A stretch of 64,000 nt of DNA from the NCBI RefSeq assembly GCF_002095475.1, contig NZ_MLFR01000013.1, positions 79,846 to 143,845 of the forward strand. Direction: 5' to 3'. Source of the DNA: Pantoea rwandensis (lineage in GTDB: Bacteria > Pseudomonadota > Gammaproteobacteria > Enterobacterales > Enterobacteriaceae). The notes beneath the pieces were generated by a model. The model saw only the letters and a list, made by a program, of their open reading frames with translations. It made no database searches and was not told where the DNA came from. This document shows, in pieces, positions 26,974 to 34,863 of the stretch. Position numbers and translations under genes: made by a program. Numbering within the stretch: position 1 is the first letter of the stretch; each line of letters opens with the position of its first letter.

Positions 26974-27615
26974 TTAAGGCGCCTTACGGATGTAGCGTAA
27001 CGTAGCGGTAACGGCCAACTGGCGGTTACGGCGAATACTGTCTTCTTCCTTATCATCAGGTGTGAAAAGGAAATGGAAGGTGTAACGGTTTGCCACGTGG
27101 TGCACACAGATACTGCTGAGTAAACGGTGCACATCCACGGTATTTAAGCCTTCAATGAAGATGCCTTGTTGTTGACCGCGCGTCAGGATGTCATCCAGCA
27201 GATCGAGTGTGCTTTTATTGAGTGCCTTGATGCGCTCTGACTGCACAATATAACGTCCACGTAACAGGTTCTCAGTACATACCAGGCGCATAAAGTCCGG
27301 ATGCGAAGCATGGTAATCGAAGCTGGCTTCTACCAGTTTGACCATGGCCTCCTCCGGCTCCATCTTCGCCAAATTTAGCCCGGTTTCGTGCTCACGAATC
27401 GCTTGATAGACCTGCTCTAGCACCTCGATATAAAGCTCCTCTTTATTGACGAAGTGATATACCACCATACGTTTGGTGGTTTGGGCGTGTTCGGCAATCT
27501 GCTCAAGACGTGCACCCTGCATGCCGAATTCAGCAAAGGTTTTAAGGGCACCAGCAAGGATGCGTTTCTTTAGCCCTTCAGGGTCATTTTTACGTTTAGT
27601 TGGAGTGTCAGACAT
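26974..27615 (-). CDS. TetR/AcrR-family transcriptional regulator
   Basis: This 213-residue regulator has an N-terminal TetR helix-turn-helix: KKRILAGALKTFAEFGMQGARLEQIAEHAQTTKRMVVYHFVNKEELYIEVLE. A helical ligand-binding domain follows, including PEEAMVKLVEASFDYHASHPDFMRLVCTENLLRGRYI, as in AcuR/RutR-like proteins. ATG 27615 is used; a TTG-started longer frame at 27639 is less likely. It is divergent from the MetQNI-like operon across about 210 bp, and upstream of the aldonolactone-oxidase and GT8 genes on its own strand, so it could control either direction. Confidence 0.88.
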   Translation of the reverse strand: MSDTPTKRKNDPEGLKKRILAGALKTFAEFGMQGARLEQIAEHAQTTKRMVVYHFVNKEELYIEVLEQVYQAIREHETGLNLAKMEPEEAMVKLVEASFDYHASHPDFMRLVCTENLLRGRYIVQSERIKALNKSTLDLLDDILTRGQQQGIFIEGLNTVDVHRLLSSICVHHVANRYTFHFLFTPDDKEEDSIRRNRQLAVTATLRYIRKAP

Positions 27616-27733
27616 ATCGCTCAATAACAGATCAATCAAAACGGCATGGTATCACAGCCACAGCATTGCTTGTGGCGATGAGAGCGGCTGAAATCGTTTA
27701 TTCATTTTCGGTATAGTTATTCTGAAAATAGCA

Positions 27734-27762
27734 TTATTAGGGAATAAGCAACTGCGTATACT
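27734..27762 (+). promoter_or_regulatory. Candidate promoter of the MetQNI-like operon
   Basis: TATACT (27757-27762) has a G four bases before it and is preceded 17 bases upstream by a poor -35 (TTATTA). This is the pattern of an activator-dependent promoter. The sequence just upstream is AT-rich with GAATAA/TTATTC half-sites, which would suit a LysR-type activator such as CysB or Cbl, but that is only a suggestion. Confidence 0.35.
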
Positions 27763-27828
27763 GCGGCTATCTGTTCATCACGACAGTGTACTTTGACCCT
27801 CGTAATGATTACTTATGGAAAATACTGA

Positions 27829-28656
27829 ATGCACATACGACTGGCCTCCACCAAAAATAAATTTTTAATGACGGCTGGCGCCTTGTTGCTGGCCAGCTCC
27901 GCCTTGGCTCCCCTGTCTTTGGCGCATGCTGCGGACAAAACCTCGATTAAAGTCGGCATCATGAGCGGTGAGGATGAAGACGTTTGGCGAGAAGTCATCA
28001 AACAGGCGGCTTCCAAAGGCTTGACGGTGAAAACGGTGGTGTTCAATGACTACAACCAGCCGAATGAAGCACTGCAAAATGGTGAAGTCGACGCGAATGC
28101 TTTCCAGCATCAGCCGTTCCTTAATAACCAAATCAAGGTCAATCATTACGATATCGTGCGCGTGGGCGATACTGCAGTCTGGCCGATTGGCCTTTACTCG
28201 AAGAAAGTGAAGACGGCGGCAGAGCTGAAAGACGGTGCCGTGATTGGCGTACCGAACGATCCTTCCAACGAAGCGCGCGGCTTAGTGCTGCTGGAACAGC
28301 AAGGCCTGATCAAACTGAAACCAGGCGTCGGCATTGCCGCTACAACCGCGGATATCACCGCGAATCCACATCATCTGCAAATCAAAGAACTCGACTCCGG
28401 CATTATTGGCCGTTCAGTACCAGACTTGGACGCGGCCGTGGTGAACACTGACTGGGCATTGAAAAGCGGCTTGACGGCTGACGACCGCATTGCGCAAGAA
28501 CCGGTGAAGGACAATCCTTACAACAACTTTATCGCTGTGAAGAAAGAGAACGTGGGCGCGCCTTGGGTGAAAACCCTGGTGACCTCTTATCAGAACGACG
28601 CTGTGAAGACGGTATTTGACAAGGTCTACAAAGGCACCGGCGAAACGGCCTGGTAA
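27829..28656 (+). CDS. MetQ/NlpA-family ABC transporter binding protein
   Basis: This 275-residue binding protein belongs to the NlpA/MetQ lipoprotein family, which captures methionine and related compounds. After a signal peptide (FLMTAGALLLASSALAPLSL, cleavage near AHAAD) come DYNQPNEALQNGEVDANAFQH and VPNDPSNEARGLVLLEQQGLI, both family hallmarks. Classic MetQ has a lipobox cysteine at the cleavage site; here there is none, so the protein is predicted to be soluble in the periplasm. It is the first gene of a three-gene importer operon followed by an M20 amidohydrolase and an NtaA-type monooxygenase, so its ligand may be a modified methionine or cysteine. Confidence 0.9.
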   Translation: MHIRLASTKNKFLMTAGALLLASSALAPLSLAHAADKTSIKVGIMSGEDEDVWREVIKQAASKGLTVKTVVFNDYNQPNEALQNGEVDANAFQHQPFLNNQIKVNHYDIVRVGDTAVWPIGLYSKKVKTAAELKDGAVIGVPNDPSNEARGLVLLEQQGLIKLKPGVGIAATTADITANPHHLQIKELDSGIIGRSVPDLDAAVVNTDWALKSGLTADDRIAQEPVKDNPYNNFIAVKKENVGAPWVKTLVTSYQNDAVKTVFDKVYKGTGETAW

Positions 28657-28665
28657 GGAAATAAC

Positions 28666-29793
28666 ATGACGATTTTCTCAGGAGCCGAAGCGCCGTTTAA
28701 CGCGTTAACGCGCGGCGTAGTGGAGAATGCCCAAGATCGTGAGCGGCTGGCCCGCGAAAGCGGCAGGGTGGTGCGTTTGCAGGGCGTTTCCCGTCGGTTT
28801 GGCGAAACCCAGGCGCTGCGCAATATTTCACTGACAGTGCAGAAGGGCGAAATTCTTGGCCTGATTGGCCGCAGTGGCGCAGGCAAATCCACACTGATTC
28901 GCTGTTTAAATGGTCTGGAGCAACCTGACGAAGGCGTCATCGAAATCGAAGGCCGGGATATTACCGGCCTGTCGGAAAAACAGCTGCAAACCGTGCGAAG
29001 CCGTGTGGGCATGGTCTTCCAACACTTCAATCTGCTGTCAGCGAAAACGGTGGCGAAAAACGTGGCGCTGCCACTGAAAATTGCCGGTCTGGATAAAGTA
29101 CAGCGTCAGCAGAGAGTGGCTGAACTGCTGGAACTGGTAGGGCTTAGCGATAAGGCGCAACACTACCCGGCGGCACTGTCCGGCGGACAGAAACAGCGTG
29201 TCGGCATTGCCCGTGCGCTGGCGGCAAGTCCAGCTTTGTTGCTGTGTGATGAGGCGACTTCTGCCCTCGATCCTGAGACCACCCGATCTATTCTGGCGCT
29301 GCTGACGTCTTTAAATAAGAGACTCGGCATTACGATCCTGCTTATCACCCATGAGATGGAAGTGATCAAATCGGTGGCACATCGTGTCGCGGTGATTAAT
29401 GCTGGCGAGATCATCGAGCAAGGCCCGGTGTGGCAGGTGTTTGCCCATCCGCAGTCGGACCTGACGCGCACTTTACTACGTGGACTGCTGCCACAACTTC
29501 CGGACGCGATTGCAGCTCGCATCGATGAGCACAAGCAGGGAGAGGCCATCTACAGCGTGCATTATACTGGCGAGGATGCCCAGGGCGACTTGCTCACCCG
29601 CTTTGCTGCTGCGTTGCCGGGAAAATTTCGCCTGCTACAAGGCGGCATCGACCATATTCAGCACTATGCGATAGTGCGCTTTTTTATCGCGCTTCCGGCC
29701 GCTAACGCCGCCGATGAGCAACAGATTCTCAGCTGGCTGCGGACGCAGCAGGCGCAAGTGGAGTTAGTGGGTTATGTCTCCAGTGATGATTGA
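28666..29793 (+). CDS. MetN-type ABC transporter ATPase
   Basis: This 375-residue ATPase has Walker A GRSGAGKSTLIRCLNG, Q-loop VFQHFNLL, signature LSGGQKQRVGIARAL and Walker B LLLCDEATSALD. The C-terminal 90 residues form a NIL-type regulatory domain (DLLTRFAAALPGKFRLLQGG), which in MetN senses methionine. An N-terminal extension of some 35 residues (MTIFSGAEAPFNALTRGVVE) is longer than in E. coli MetN. It lies 9 bases after the binding-protein gene and overlaps the permease gene by 20 bases. Confidence 0.9.
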   Translation: MTIFSGAEAPFNALTRGVVENAQDRERLARESGRVVRLQGVSRRFGETQALRNISLTVQKGEILGLIGRSGAGKSTLIRCLNGLEQPDEGVIEIEGRDITGLSEKQLQTVRSRVGMVFQHFNLLSAKTVAKNVALPLKIAGLDKVQRQQRVAELLELVGLSDKAQHYPAALSGGQKQRVGIARALAASPALLLCDEATSALDPETTRSILALLTSLNKRLGITILLITHEMEVIKSVAHRVAVINAGEIIEQGPVWQVFAHPQSDLTRTLLRGLLPQLPDAIAARIDEHKQGEAIYSVHYTGEDAQGDLLTRFAAALPGKFRLLQGGIDHIQHYAIVRFFIALPAANAADEQQILSWLRTQQAQVELVGYVSSDD

Positions 29794-30430
29794 TTTACTG
29801 CTCAATGCGTTAGGTGAGACCGTTTTGATGACCCTTATCAGCGGGCTGATTTCGCTGGTGGCAGGGTTGCCGCTGGGGTTAATTCTGGTGATGACCAGCG
29901 CGGGAGGCATTGCGGAACATCGTGGTGTGAATCGTGTACTGGGGCTGGTGATTAATGGTTTTCGTTCGCTGCCTTTCATTATTTTGTTGGTCGCGCTGAT
30001 TCCCCTAACGCGTTTTCTGGTGGGCACCTCTTTGGGTACCTGGGCAGCCATTGTGCCGTTGTCGATTACCGCAACGCCTTATTTTGCCCGAGTGGCCGAA
30101 GTCTCACTGCGCGAGGTGGATCGTGGTTTGATTGATGCCGTTCGCGCGATGGGTGCCAGCAAGCTGCGCATCGTGTGGGATGTACTGGTTCCAGAGGCGC
30201 TGCCCGGCATTCTCTCTGGTTTTGTGGTGACGCTGGTCGCGCTGATTGGTGCCTCGGCGATGGCCGGTGCGATTGGTGCGGGTGGGCTTGGCGATTTGGC
30301 CATCCGCTATGGGTATCAACGTTTTGAAACCTCGGTGATGCTTGCGGTAATCGCCGTGTTGATCGTGCTGGTGTGCGGCATTCAGTGGCTGGGCGACCGG
30401 TTAGTACAGCGTATTGATAAGCGGCATTAG
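29774..30430 (+). CDS. MetI-type ABC transporter permease
   Basis: This 218-residue permease has five membrane segments and the MetI element GLVINGFRSLPFIILLVALIPLTR. The coupling loop follows (LIDAVRAMGASKLRIVWDVLVPEALPGI), and GAIGAGGLGDLAIRYGYQRF is in the C-terminal part. It is the membrane subunit of the preceding MetQN-like proteins. The start may be ATG 29774 or ATG 29786; both fall inside the 3' end of the ATPase gene. Confidence 0.9.
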   Translation: MSPVMIDLLLNALGETVLMTLISGLISLVAGLPLGLILVMTSAGGIAEHRGVNRVLGLVINGFRSLPFIILLVALIPLTRFLVGTSLGTWAAIVPLSITATPYFARVAEVSLREVDRGLIDAVRAMGASKLRIVWDVLVPEALPGILSGFVVTLVALIGASAMAGAIGAGGLGDLAIRYGYQRFETSVMLAVIAVLIVLVCGIQWLGDRLVQRIDKRH

Positions 30431-30551
30431 ACTTCGTGCGGCGATACCGATTTAGAGGCGCTGCGTATCTTAACTGACGTCTTGCACATCAAGCATTTGT
30501 GGGGGGTGGCCTTAAGGCCGCCCGATACAGGCGCGCCCCTGCGAAATAACG

Positions 30552-30573
30552 CTAGCGGCGCAATTTATTGTGC
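30552..30573 (+). repeat. GTAG-type palindromic repeat (family A, single)
   Basis: This is one plus-oriented copy with CTAG in place of GTAG at its base and a slightly mutated second arm. It is followed by a short T-run. Confidence 0.6.
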
Positions 30574-30613
30574 GTTTTTGCCGTCAATCAGTTGTGCATT
30601 TTCCCGCAAACCT

Positions 30614-30636
30614 TATCACTATTTCGTTTTAAACAT
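30614..30636 (+). promoter_or_regulatory. Shared upstream motif, copy 3
   Basis: TATCACTATTTCGTTTTAAAC is a shorter match to the motifs at 12484 and 14350, with one base missing before TCGTTTTA. It lies upstream of the M20 amidohydrolase gene. Confidence 0.35.
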
Positions 30637-30695
30637 CAGCAGATAACGCGCATACAGTGATGGCAATGTCTTGCCATGATTCAGGAGAATCCGTT

Positions 30696-31895
30696 ATGTC
30701 GCTGAACGTCCTTCAGCTCACGCTTGAAAACCATCTCGAACAACACAGCGCCTCGTATATTGCGGTGGCGAAGTCGATCTTTGCTAAGCCGGAAACCGGT
30801 AACAACGAATACTTTGCCAGTGAGCAGCTGACTCAGTTGCTTACTGAGCAGGGCTTTGAGGTGACGCGCAATGTTGCCGGCCATGAAACGGCATTTTACG
30901 CGGTGAAAACCAGCGGCAAACCGGGGCCGACCATCGCTTTTCTCGCAGAATATGATGCATTAATCGGCATAGGCCATGCCTGTGGTCATAACCTGATTGG
31001 TACCACCAGTGTTGCCGCGGCAATCAGCTTGTCACAGGTACTGGAACAAACCGGTGGCCGGGTCGTTGTGTTGGGTACACCCGCTGAAGAGGGTGGTTTA
31101 GCCGGTCCCGGTGGACCAAAAGGTAACGTTAAAAAACGCTTTGTTGAAGCCGGGCTACTCGACGAGGTTGATGTGGCACTGATGGTGCATCCCGCGGGAA
31201 AAACGCGTCTCACAGAATCCACTCTGGCGAACAATCATCTTTATTTCCATTTCTATGGCAAACCTTCGCACGCGGCTAGCGCGCCGCATGAAGGAATTAA
31301 TGCCTTGGATGCGCTAGTGCTGCTCTATAACGGCATCAGCGTACTACGTCAGCAGTTGCCCGATGGGGTGCGGGTGCACGGCATTATCACGGATGGCGGT
31401 CAGGCGCCGAATGTGATCCCAGAATACGCCTCGGCGCATTACTACATCCGCGCCAATAGCCGCGAGGTGGTGGAGTCACTGGAACCTCGTCTGCGGGCCA
31501 TTGCTGAGGGCGTGGCGCTGGCGACCGGCGCACGCGTGGAGATTGATCATCAAATCGGTCCGCGTGATTTCAAACTCAACCCAGCGCTGGACGCCCTGTT
31601 GCTGGAGGAGTTTAGCGCGGTGGGTGAACAGGTCGATGTGTCACCCCAAAAGAATAAAGTTTCAACGGATGCGGGAGACATCAGTCATGCGGTGCCGACT
31701 GCACATCCGTGGCTGAAAATCGGTCCCGACGATCTGATTTTTCACACGGTTCCCTTCCGCGAAGCGGCCAACTCTGAGCGAGGTTATCAAGCGTTATTGA
31801 TCGGCGCTCGTGTACTGGCACGCACTGGACTTCGTTTGTTAAGCGATGCCGAGGCCCTTCACACCGTTAAAGCAGATTTTGCGCGTCAAGCCTAA
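30696..31895 (+). CDS. M20-family amidohydrolase (AbgB/peptidase M20D-like)
   Basis: This 399-residue metalloenzyme of the M20 family shows the metal-binding elements AEYDALIGIGHACGHNL and GTPAEEGGLAGPGG, and VALMVHPAGKTR after them. The lid/dimerisation domain begins near HFYGKPSHAASAPHEGINAL. A late His (DAGDISHAVPTAHPWLKIG) completes the site. M20D enzymes cleave N-acyl amino acids or amide-linked aminobenzoyl-glutamate. ATG 30696 follows AGGAG. It is 11 bases upstream of an NtaA-type monooxygenase and downstream of a MetQNI-like importer; in Bacillus an equivalent M20 enzyme deacetylates N-acetyl-cysteine after C-S cleavage, which suggests its role here. Confidence 0.88.
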   Translation: MSLNVLQLTLENHLEQHSASYIAVAKSIFAKPETGNNEYFASEQLTQLLTEQGFEVTRNVAGHETAFYAVKTSGKPGPTIAFLAEYDALIGIGHACGHNLIGTTSVAAAISLSQVLEQTGGRVVVLGTPAEEGGLAGPGGPKGNVKKRFVEAGLLDEVDVALMVHPAGKTRLTESTLANNHLYFHFYGKPSHAASAPHEGINALDALVLLYNGISVLRQQLPDGVRVHGIITDGGQAPNVIPEYASAHYYIRANSREVVESLEPRLRAIAEGVALATGARVEIDHQIGPRDFKLNPALDALLLEEFSAVGEQVDVSPQKNKVSTDAGDISHAVPTAHPWLKIGPDDLIFHTVPFREAANSERGYQALLIGARVLARTGLRLLSDAEALHTVKADFARQA

Positions 31896-31906
31896 AGGAG
31901 ATTGCT

Positions 31907-33210
31907 GTGTCGCAAACCTATCGTAGAAAACTTAAAACCTTAGTGGGTGCCAGTAGTGTGATTTCAGCAGGCAATGACAGCCAGCCCGGCGTAGGCATCG
32001 CGCGTGCCGTTGAACTGGCGAAAATCGCCGAGCGTGAAAAAATCACGGGGTTATTTACTGCCGATCTGCTGCAAGCCGATCCTGCTGGTCTGGCGGGCAC
32101 GACGGGAACGCAGGACCCGCTGATCGCTTTAGCTGCGTTGAGCCAAGTGACATCACAGATTGGCCTGATTGCTACGGTTAGCACCAGCTGGCTTCATCCC
32201 TATAATTTAGCGCGTCAGGTTGGCACGCTGGATCATATCAGTGGTGGGCGAGCGGGTTGGAATGCAGTGACCTCTTCGGTGGGTGAAGAAAACTTTGGTG
32301 AGAGCCAGCTACCCTCACCACAGGAGCGTTATGCCCGTGCGACAGAGTTTATTGAGGTGATGAATGCACTTTATGATGCGAACGATCGTGCCTCGGTGCA
32401 GCGCACCGCAAGCGGTGGTATTCGCGTCGATCACCGCAAACTGCATCCTATCAATTATCGTGGTGACTTTTTCCAGGTTGCTGGGCCGCTCAATGTGCCG
32501 CCACCGCCCCAGCGCCGTCCGGTGCAGTTTCAGGCTGGACAGTCCGAAGCCGGCGTGACGTTGGGTGCGCGCTATGCCGAAGTGATCTACACCTCACAGC
32601 CAACCTTCGAAGCGGCACAGGGCTTTGTGGCTGACGTACAGCAGCGTGCGCGTCGATTTGGCCGAGAACACAATCCTCCACTGATTATGAATTCGTTCCA
32701 TTCCATCATTGGTGAGAGTGATGCAGATGTTGCCCGTCGGCTGCGTGATAAACATGAACGCATTAATTATCAGCAGGGTCGGTTACGTGTGGCAGATATG
32801 CTGGGTGGAGAGGTGGATCTCAGCGATGTTGCGCTCGACCAGCCATTACCTGCTGCGCTGATTCCGCAGTTGGAGCAGGTACATCGTCGTCAAGGTCGTG
32901 CCGCCATTTTCAGGCAGTATGCGCTGGAAGGACTGACCCTGCGCGAGCTTATTATTAAAGCGGAAGAGACAGGGCACTGGTTTGTCGCGGGTACGCCAGA
33001 GCAACTCGCAGATGCCATTGAACAGCGTTACCGAGCGGGTGTACTGGATGTGATCTCATTGCATGGCTAGGTAATCCTGACCAGCAAGACTTGCTGCTTA
33101 ATGGACTGTTGCCGGAATTACGCCGCCGCGATCTGTTGGATAGCGATTACCAAGGCAGTGACTTCCGCAGCAGTCTGGAGTTGGCACCTCTGCCATCTGC
33201 CATAGATTGA
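31907..33210 (+). pseudogene. NtaA/SnaA/DszA-type monooxygenase with a C-terminal frameshift
   Basis: The frame from 31907 encodes an NtaA-type flavin monooxygenase (LDHISGGRAGWNAVTSSVGEENFG, RRPVQFQAGQSEAGVTLGARYAEVIYTS) but hits TAG at 33068-33070 after 387 residues. The neighbouring frame from 33067 to TGA 33208-33210 encodes LGNPDQQDLLLNGLLPELRRRDLLDSDYQGSDF, written here in two pieces of one block. It matches the family's C-terminus ([17 protein letters not shown] in the paralogue at 20028). One extra C (GGC-C-TAGG) would restore a 434-residue protein. The truncated form lacks the last helix and strand, so activity is doubtful. It follows the M20 gene by 11 bases with AAGGAG upstream. 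Confidence 0.85.
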
Positions 33211-33227
33211 GTTAACAAGCCTCACAT

Positions 33228-33263
33228 AAGCCCGCTCAGGATGTTTGAGCGGGCTTTTTTTAT
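33228..33263 (+). terminator. Rho-independent terminator after the NtaA-type gene
   Basis: The stem AAGCCCGCTCA / TGAGCGGGCTT with a short loop is followed by seven T. It closes the M20/monooxygenase unit. Confidence 0.92.
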
Positions 33264-33339
33264 TGGAATTCCGCTCCACAAATCATTCCTGAAGAAGTGC
33301 TTTACACGTTATGCCGCGCCACACTGGTTATCGCTTGCA

Positions 33340-33363
33340 ACCTATATAGCATTTGACCTATAT
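33340..33363 (+). promoter_or_regulatory. ACCTATAT direct repeats upstream of higBA
   Basis: Two copies of ACCTATAT (33340-33347 and 33356-33363) lie 16 bases apart, immediately before the toxin gene. Their position and spacing suit an autorepressor site for the antitoxin's Xre domain, and CTATATAG may contribute to the promoter. Confidence 0.4.
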
Positions 33364-33378
33364 CAGTGAGGGAGTATT

Positions 33379-33732
33379 ATGTGGCAGATAATAACGACGG
33401 ACACTTTTGATCATTGGCTAGTCGGATTGGACGATACAGATCGCGCCTGTGTGCTCGCGTCTATGCTCGTTCTGCGCCAAATTGGTCCCGGATTGAGCAG
33501 GCCCTATGCGGACACCTTAAAAGGCTCTTGCTACAAAAATATGAAAGAGCTGCGGGTACAGAGCAAAGGGGATCCTATTCGAGTGTTTTACGCTTTTGAT
33601 CCCTGCCGCAATGGCGTCGTGCTCTGTGCTGGTCATAAAGTTGGTAATGAGAAGCGATTTTATAAACAGATGATTCCTTTGGCGGATTTGGAATTTACCC
33701 ATCATCTTAAGCGTGGCAAAACGAAGGGGTAA
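33379..33732 (+). CDS. higB: HigB-type toxin (RelE/ParE superfamily, Gp49-like)
   Basis: This 117-residue protein has the Gp49/HigB fold. DTLKGSCYKNMKELRVQSKGDPIRVFYAFDP and VVLCAGHKVGNEKRFYKQMI carry the basic residues used by these ribosome-dependent mRNA interferases. It precedes its antitoxin, the usual HigBA order. The genes are 4 bases apart. The locus lies between two metabolic regions and is not linked to any phage gene here. Confidence 0.85.
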   Translation: MWQIITTDTFDHWLVGLDDTDRACVLASMLVLRQIGPGLSRPYADTLKGSCYKNMKELRVQSKGDPIRVFYAFDPCRNGVVLCAGHKVGNEKRFYKQMIPLADLEFTHHLKRGKTKG

Positions 33733-33736
33733 TCTC

Positions 33737-34039
33737 ATGGGCAGAACACTTGAAGATATTCTTGCAACAGAAAAACCTGAAGTGGTTGCAGATGCCAAAG
33801 GCATCGCGGCAGAAATCCTGTTGAATATTCACCTTGCTGAATTACGTGAACGCGTATGTAAAACACAGGTAGAAATGGCTCAAGCGTTAAGCGTTAAACA
33901 GCCGACGGTGGCAGGAATGGAAAAGCCTGGGCGAGACATTAAACTCTCCACACTCAAACGTTATGTTGAAGCCGCTGGTGGAAAACTTCGCCTGGATATC
34001 GAGCTTGCAGACGGGTCACATTTTGAGTTTGTTGTTTAG
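33737..34039 (+). CDS. higA: HigA-type antitoxin, Xre-family
   Basis: This 100-residue protein has an N-terminal linker and a Xre helix-turn-helix (LRERVCKTQVEMAQALSVKQ followed by PTVAGMEKPGRDIKLSTLKRYVEAAGGKLRL). It should neutralise the adjacent toxin and repress the operon. ATG 33737 is chosen as it directly follows the toxin stop; the longer frame starts inside the toxin gene. Confidence 0.85.
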   Translation: MGRTLEDILATEKPEVVADAKGIAAEILLNIHLAELRERVCKTQVEMAQALSVKQPTVAGMEKPGRDIKLSTLKRYVEAAGGKLRLDIELADGSHFEFVV

Positions 34040-34863
34040 GATTTCTCGCTCACTTGTCAACCTATCGAACAAGTCCACTACTCTGATAATTCTTATCAGT
34101 TAGACATGTGGTGATAACGCAATAGGGTGTCGCTCAGGGGCTTGGGAGTCCTCACGCCGCTGACGCGCTGCCTTCACGCCATTATTTTTCCTTTCAGCCA
34201 ACCCCTAGCCCCCTAAAAATGACCTTGGTTGTTAACTTTTTTGCATACATGAAAAATACAAAGGAAATACAAAAAAATAGTATAAAAGCACCAAGATAAA
34301 ATATTAAATCATTAAATATCAGTTGGTTAATTAGTCATATCGCGTGAAATAATTTTCTAATTGATTTCTGAGAGTGATCACATTCTCGCAATATCGTGCG
34401 CTTGAGTGTATTTACAGCGCTGTGAAAGCAGCATAGTTTGAGCATGAAGTTAACCAACAAAGCACGTATTCAGAAAGATCGAACGCTGTGCTAAACCTGG
34501 TAACATATAGCGCGGAAAAATAATCAACCGCAAAGGTTGAGATGATTTAAATAGCGGAGTGAATACGCTCACGTCCGATCGAAAAATAGCGCGGTTAATT
34601 AGCTAAAAAAGATTACCGCATCGCAATTCATCATGCGGTGTGTTGGGAACGCTTACGCCTGAAAACTTGCTAGAGCAGGTAAACGCACGTGTTACATCAG
34701 GGATAGATAAGGCAACAACCTGTTGAATAAAACTATTCCGGAGAAGAATGCCCGTAATTTAATGACCTGAGCTTTTATTTCCAAATTCACGCTTACTGAA
34801 TCACCTGTGATTCAGGCGGACAGCTGTACCCAAAAAAGATTAATTAACAGGAGATACCCTGCT
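34040..34863. other. Long AT-rich gap before the MFS gene, no supported gene
   Basis: No open frame with family features is visible across about 820 bp. The only clear structure is an 18-bp imperfect palindrome at 34370-34387 (GAGAGTGATCACATTCTC). The stretch is AT-rich around 34230-34370 and may hold a long leader or promoter region for the MFS gene. Confidence 0.5.
34370..34387. promoter_or_regulatory. Palindrome upstream of the MFS gene
   Basis: GAGAGTGATCACATTCTC reads almost the same on both strands (one mismatch pair) and is centred on TGATCA. It could be a regulator site; it does not match the CRP consensus well. Confidence 0.3.

Larger units (their letters stand above)
30431..30695. 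promoter_or_regulatory. Gap between the MetI-like gene and the M20 gene
   Basis: A single GTAG-type palindrome lies at 30552-30573 (CTAGCGGCGCAATTTATTG...). The shared motif ATCACTATTTCGTTTTA is at 30614-30636, about 60 bp before the M20 start. The M20/monooxygenase pair therefore probably has its own promoter. Confidence 0.45.
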
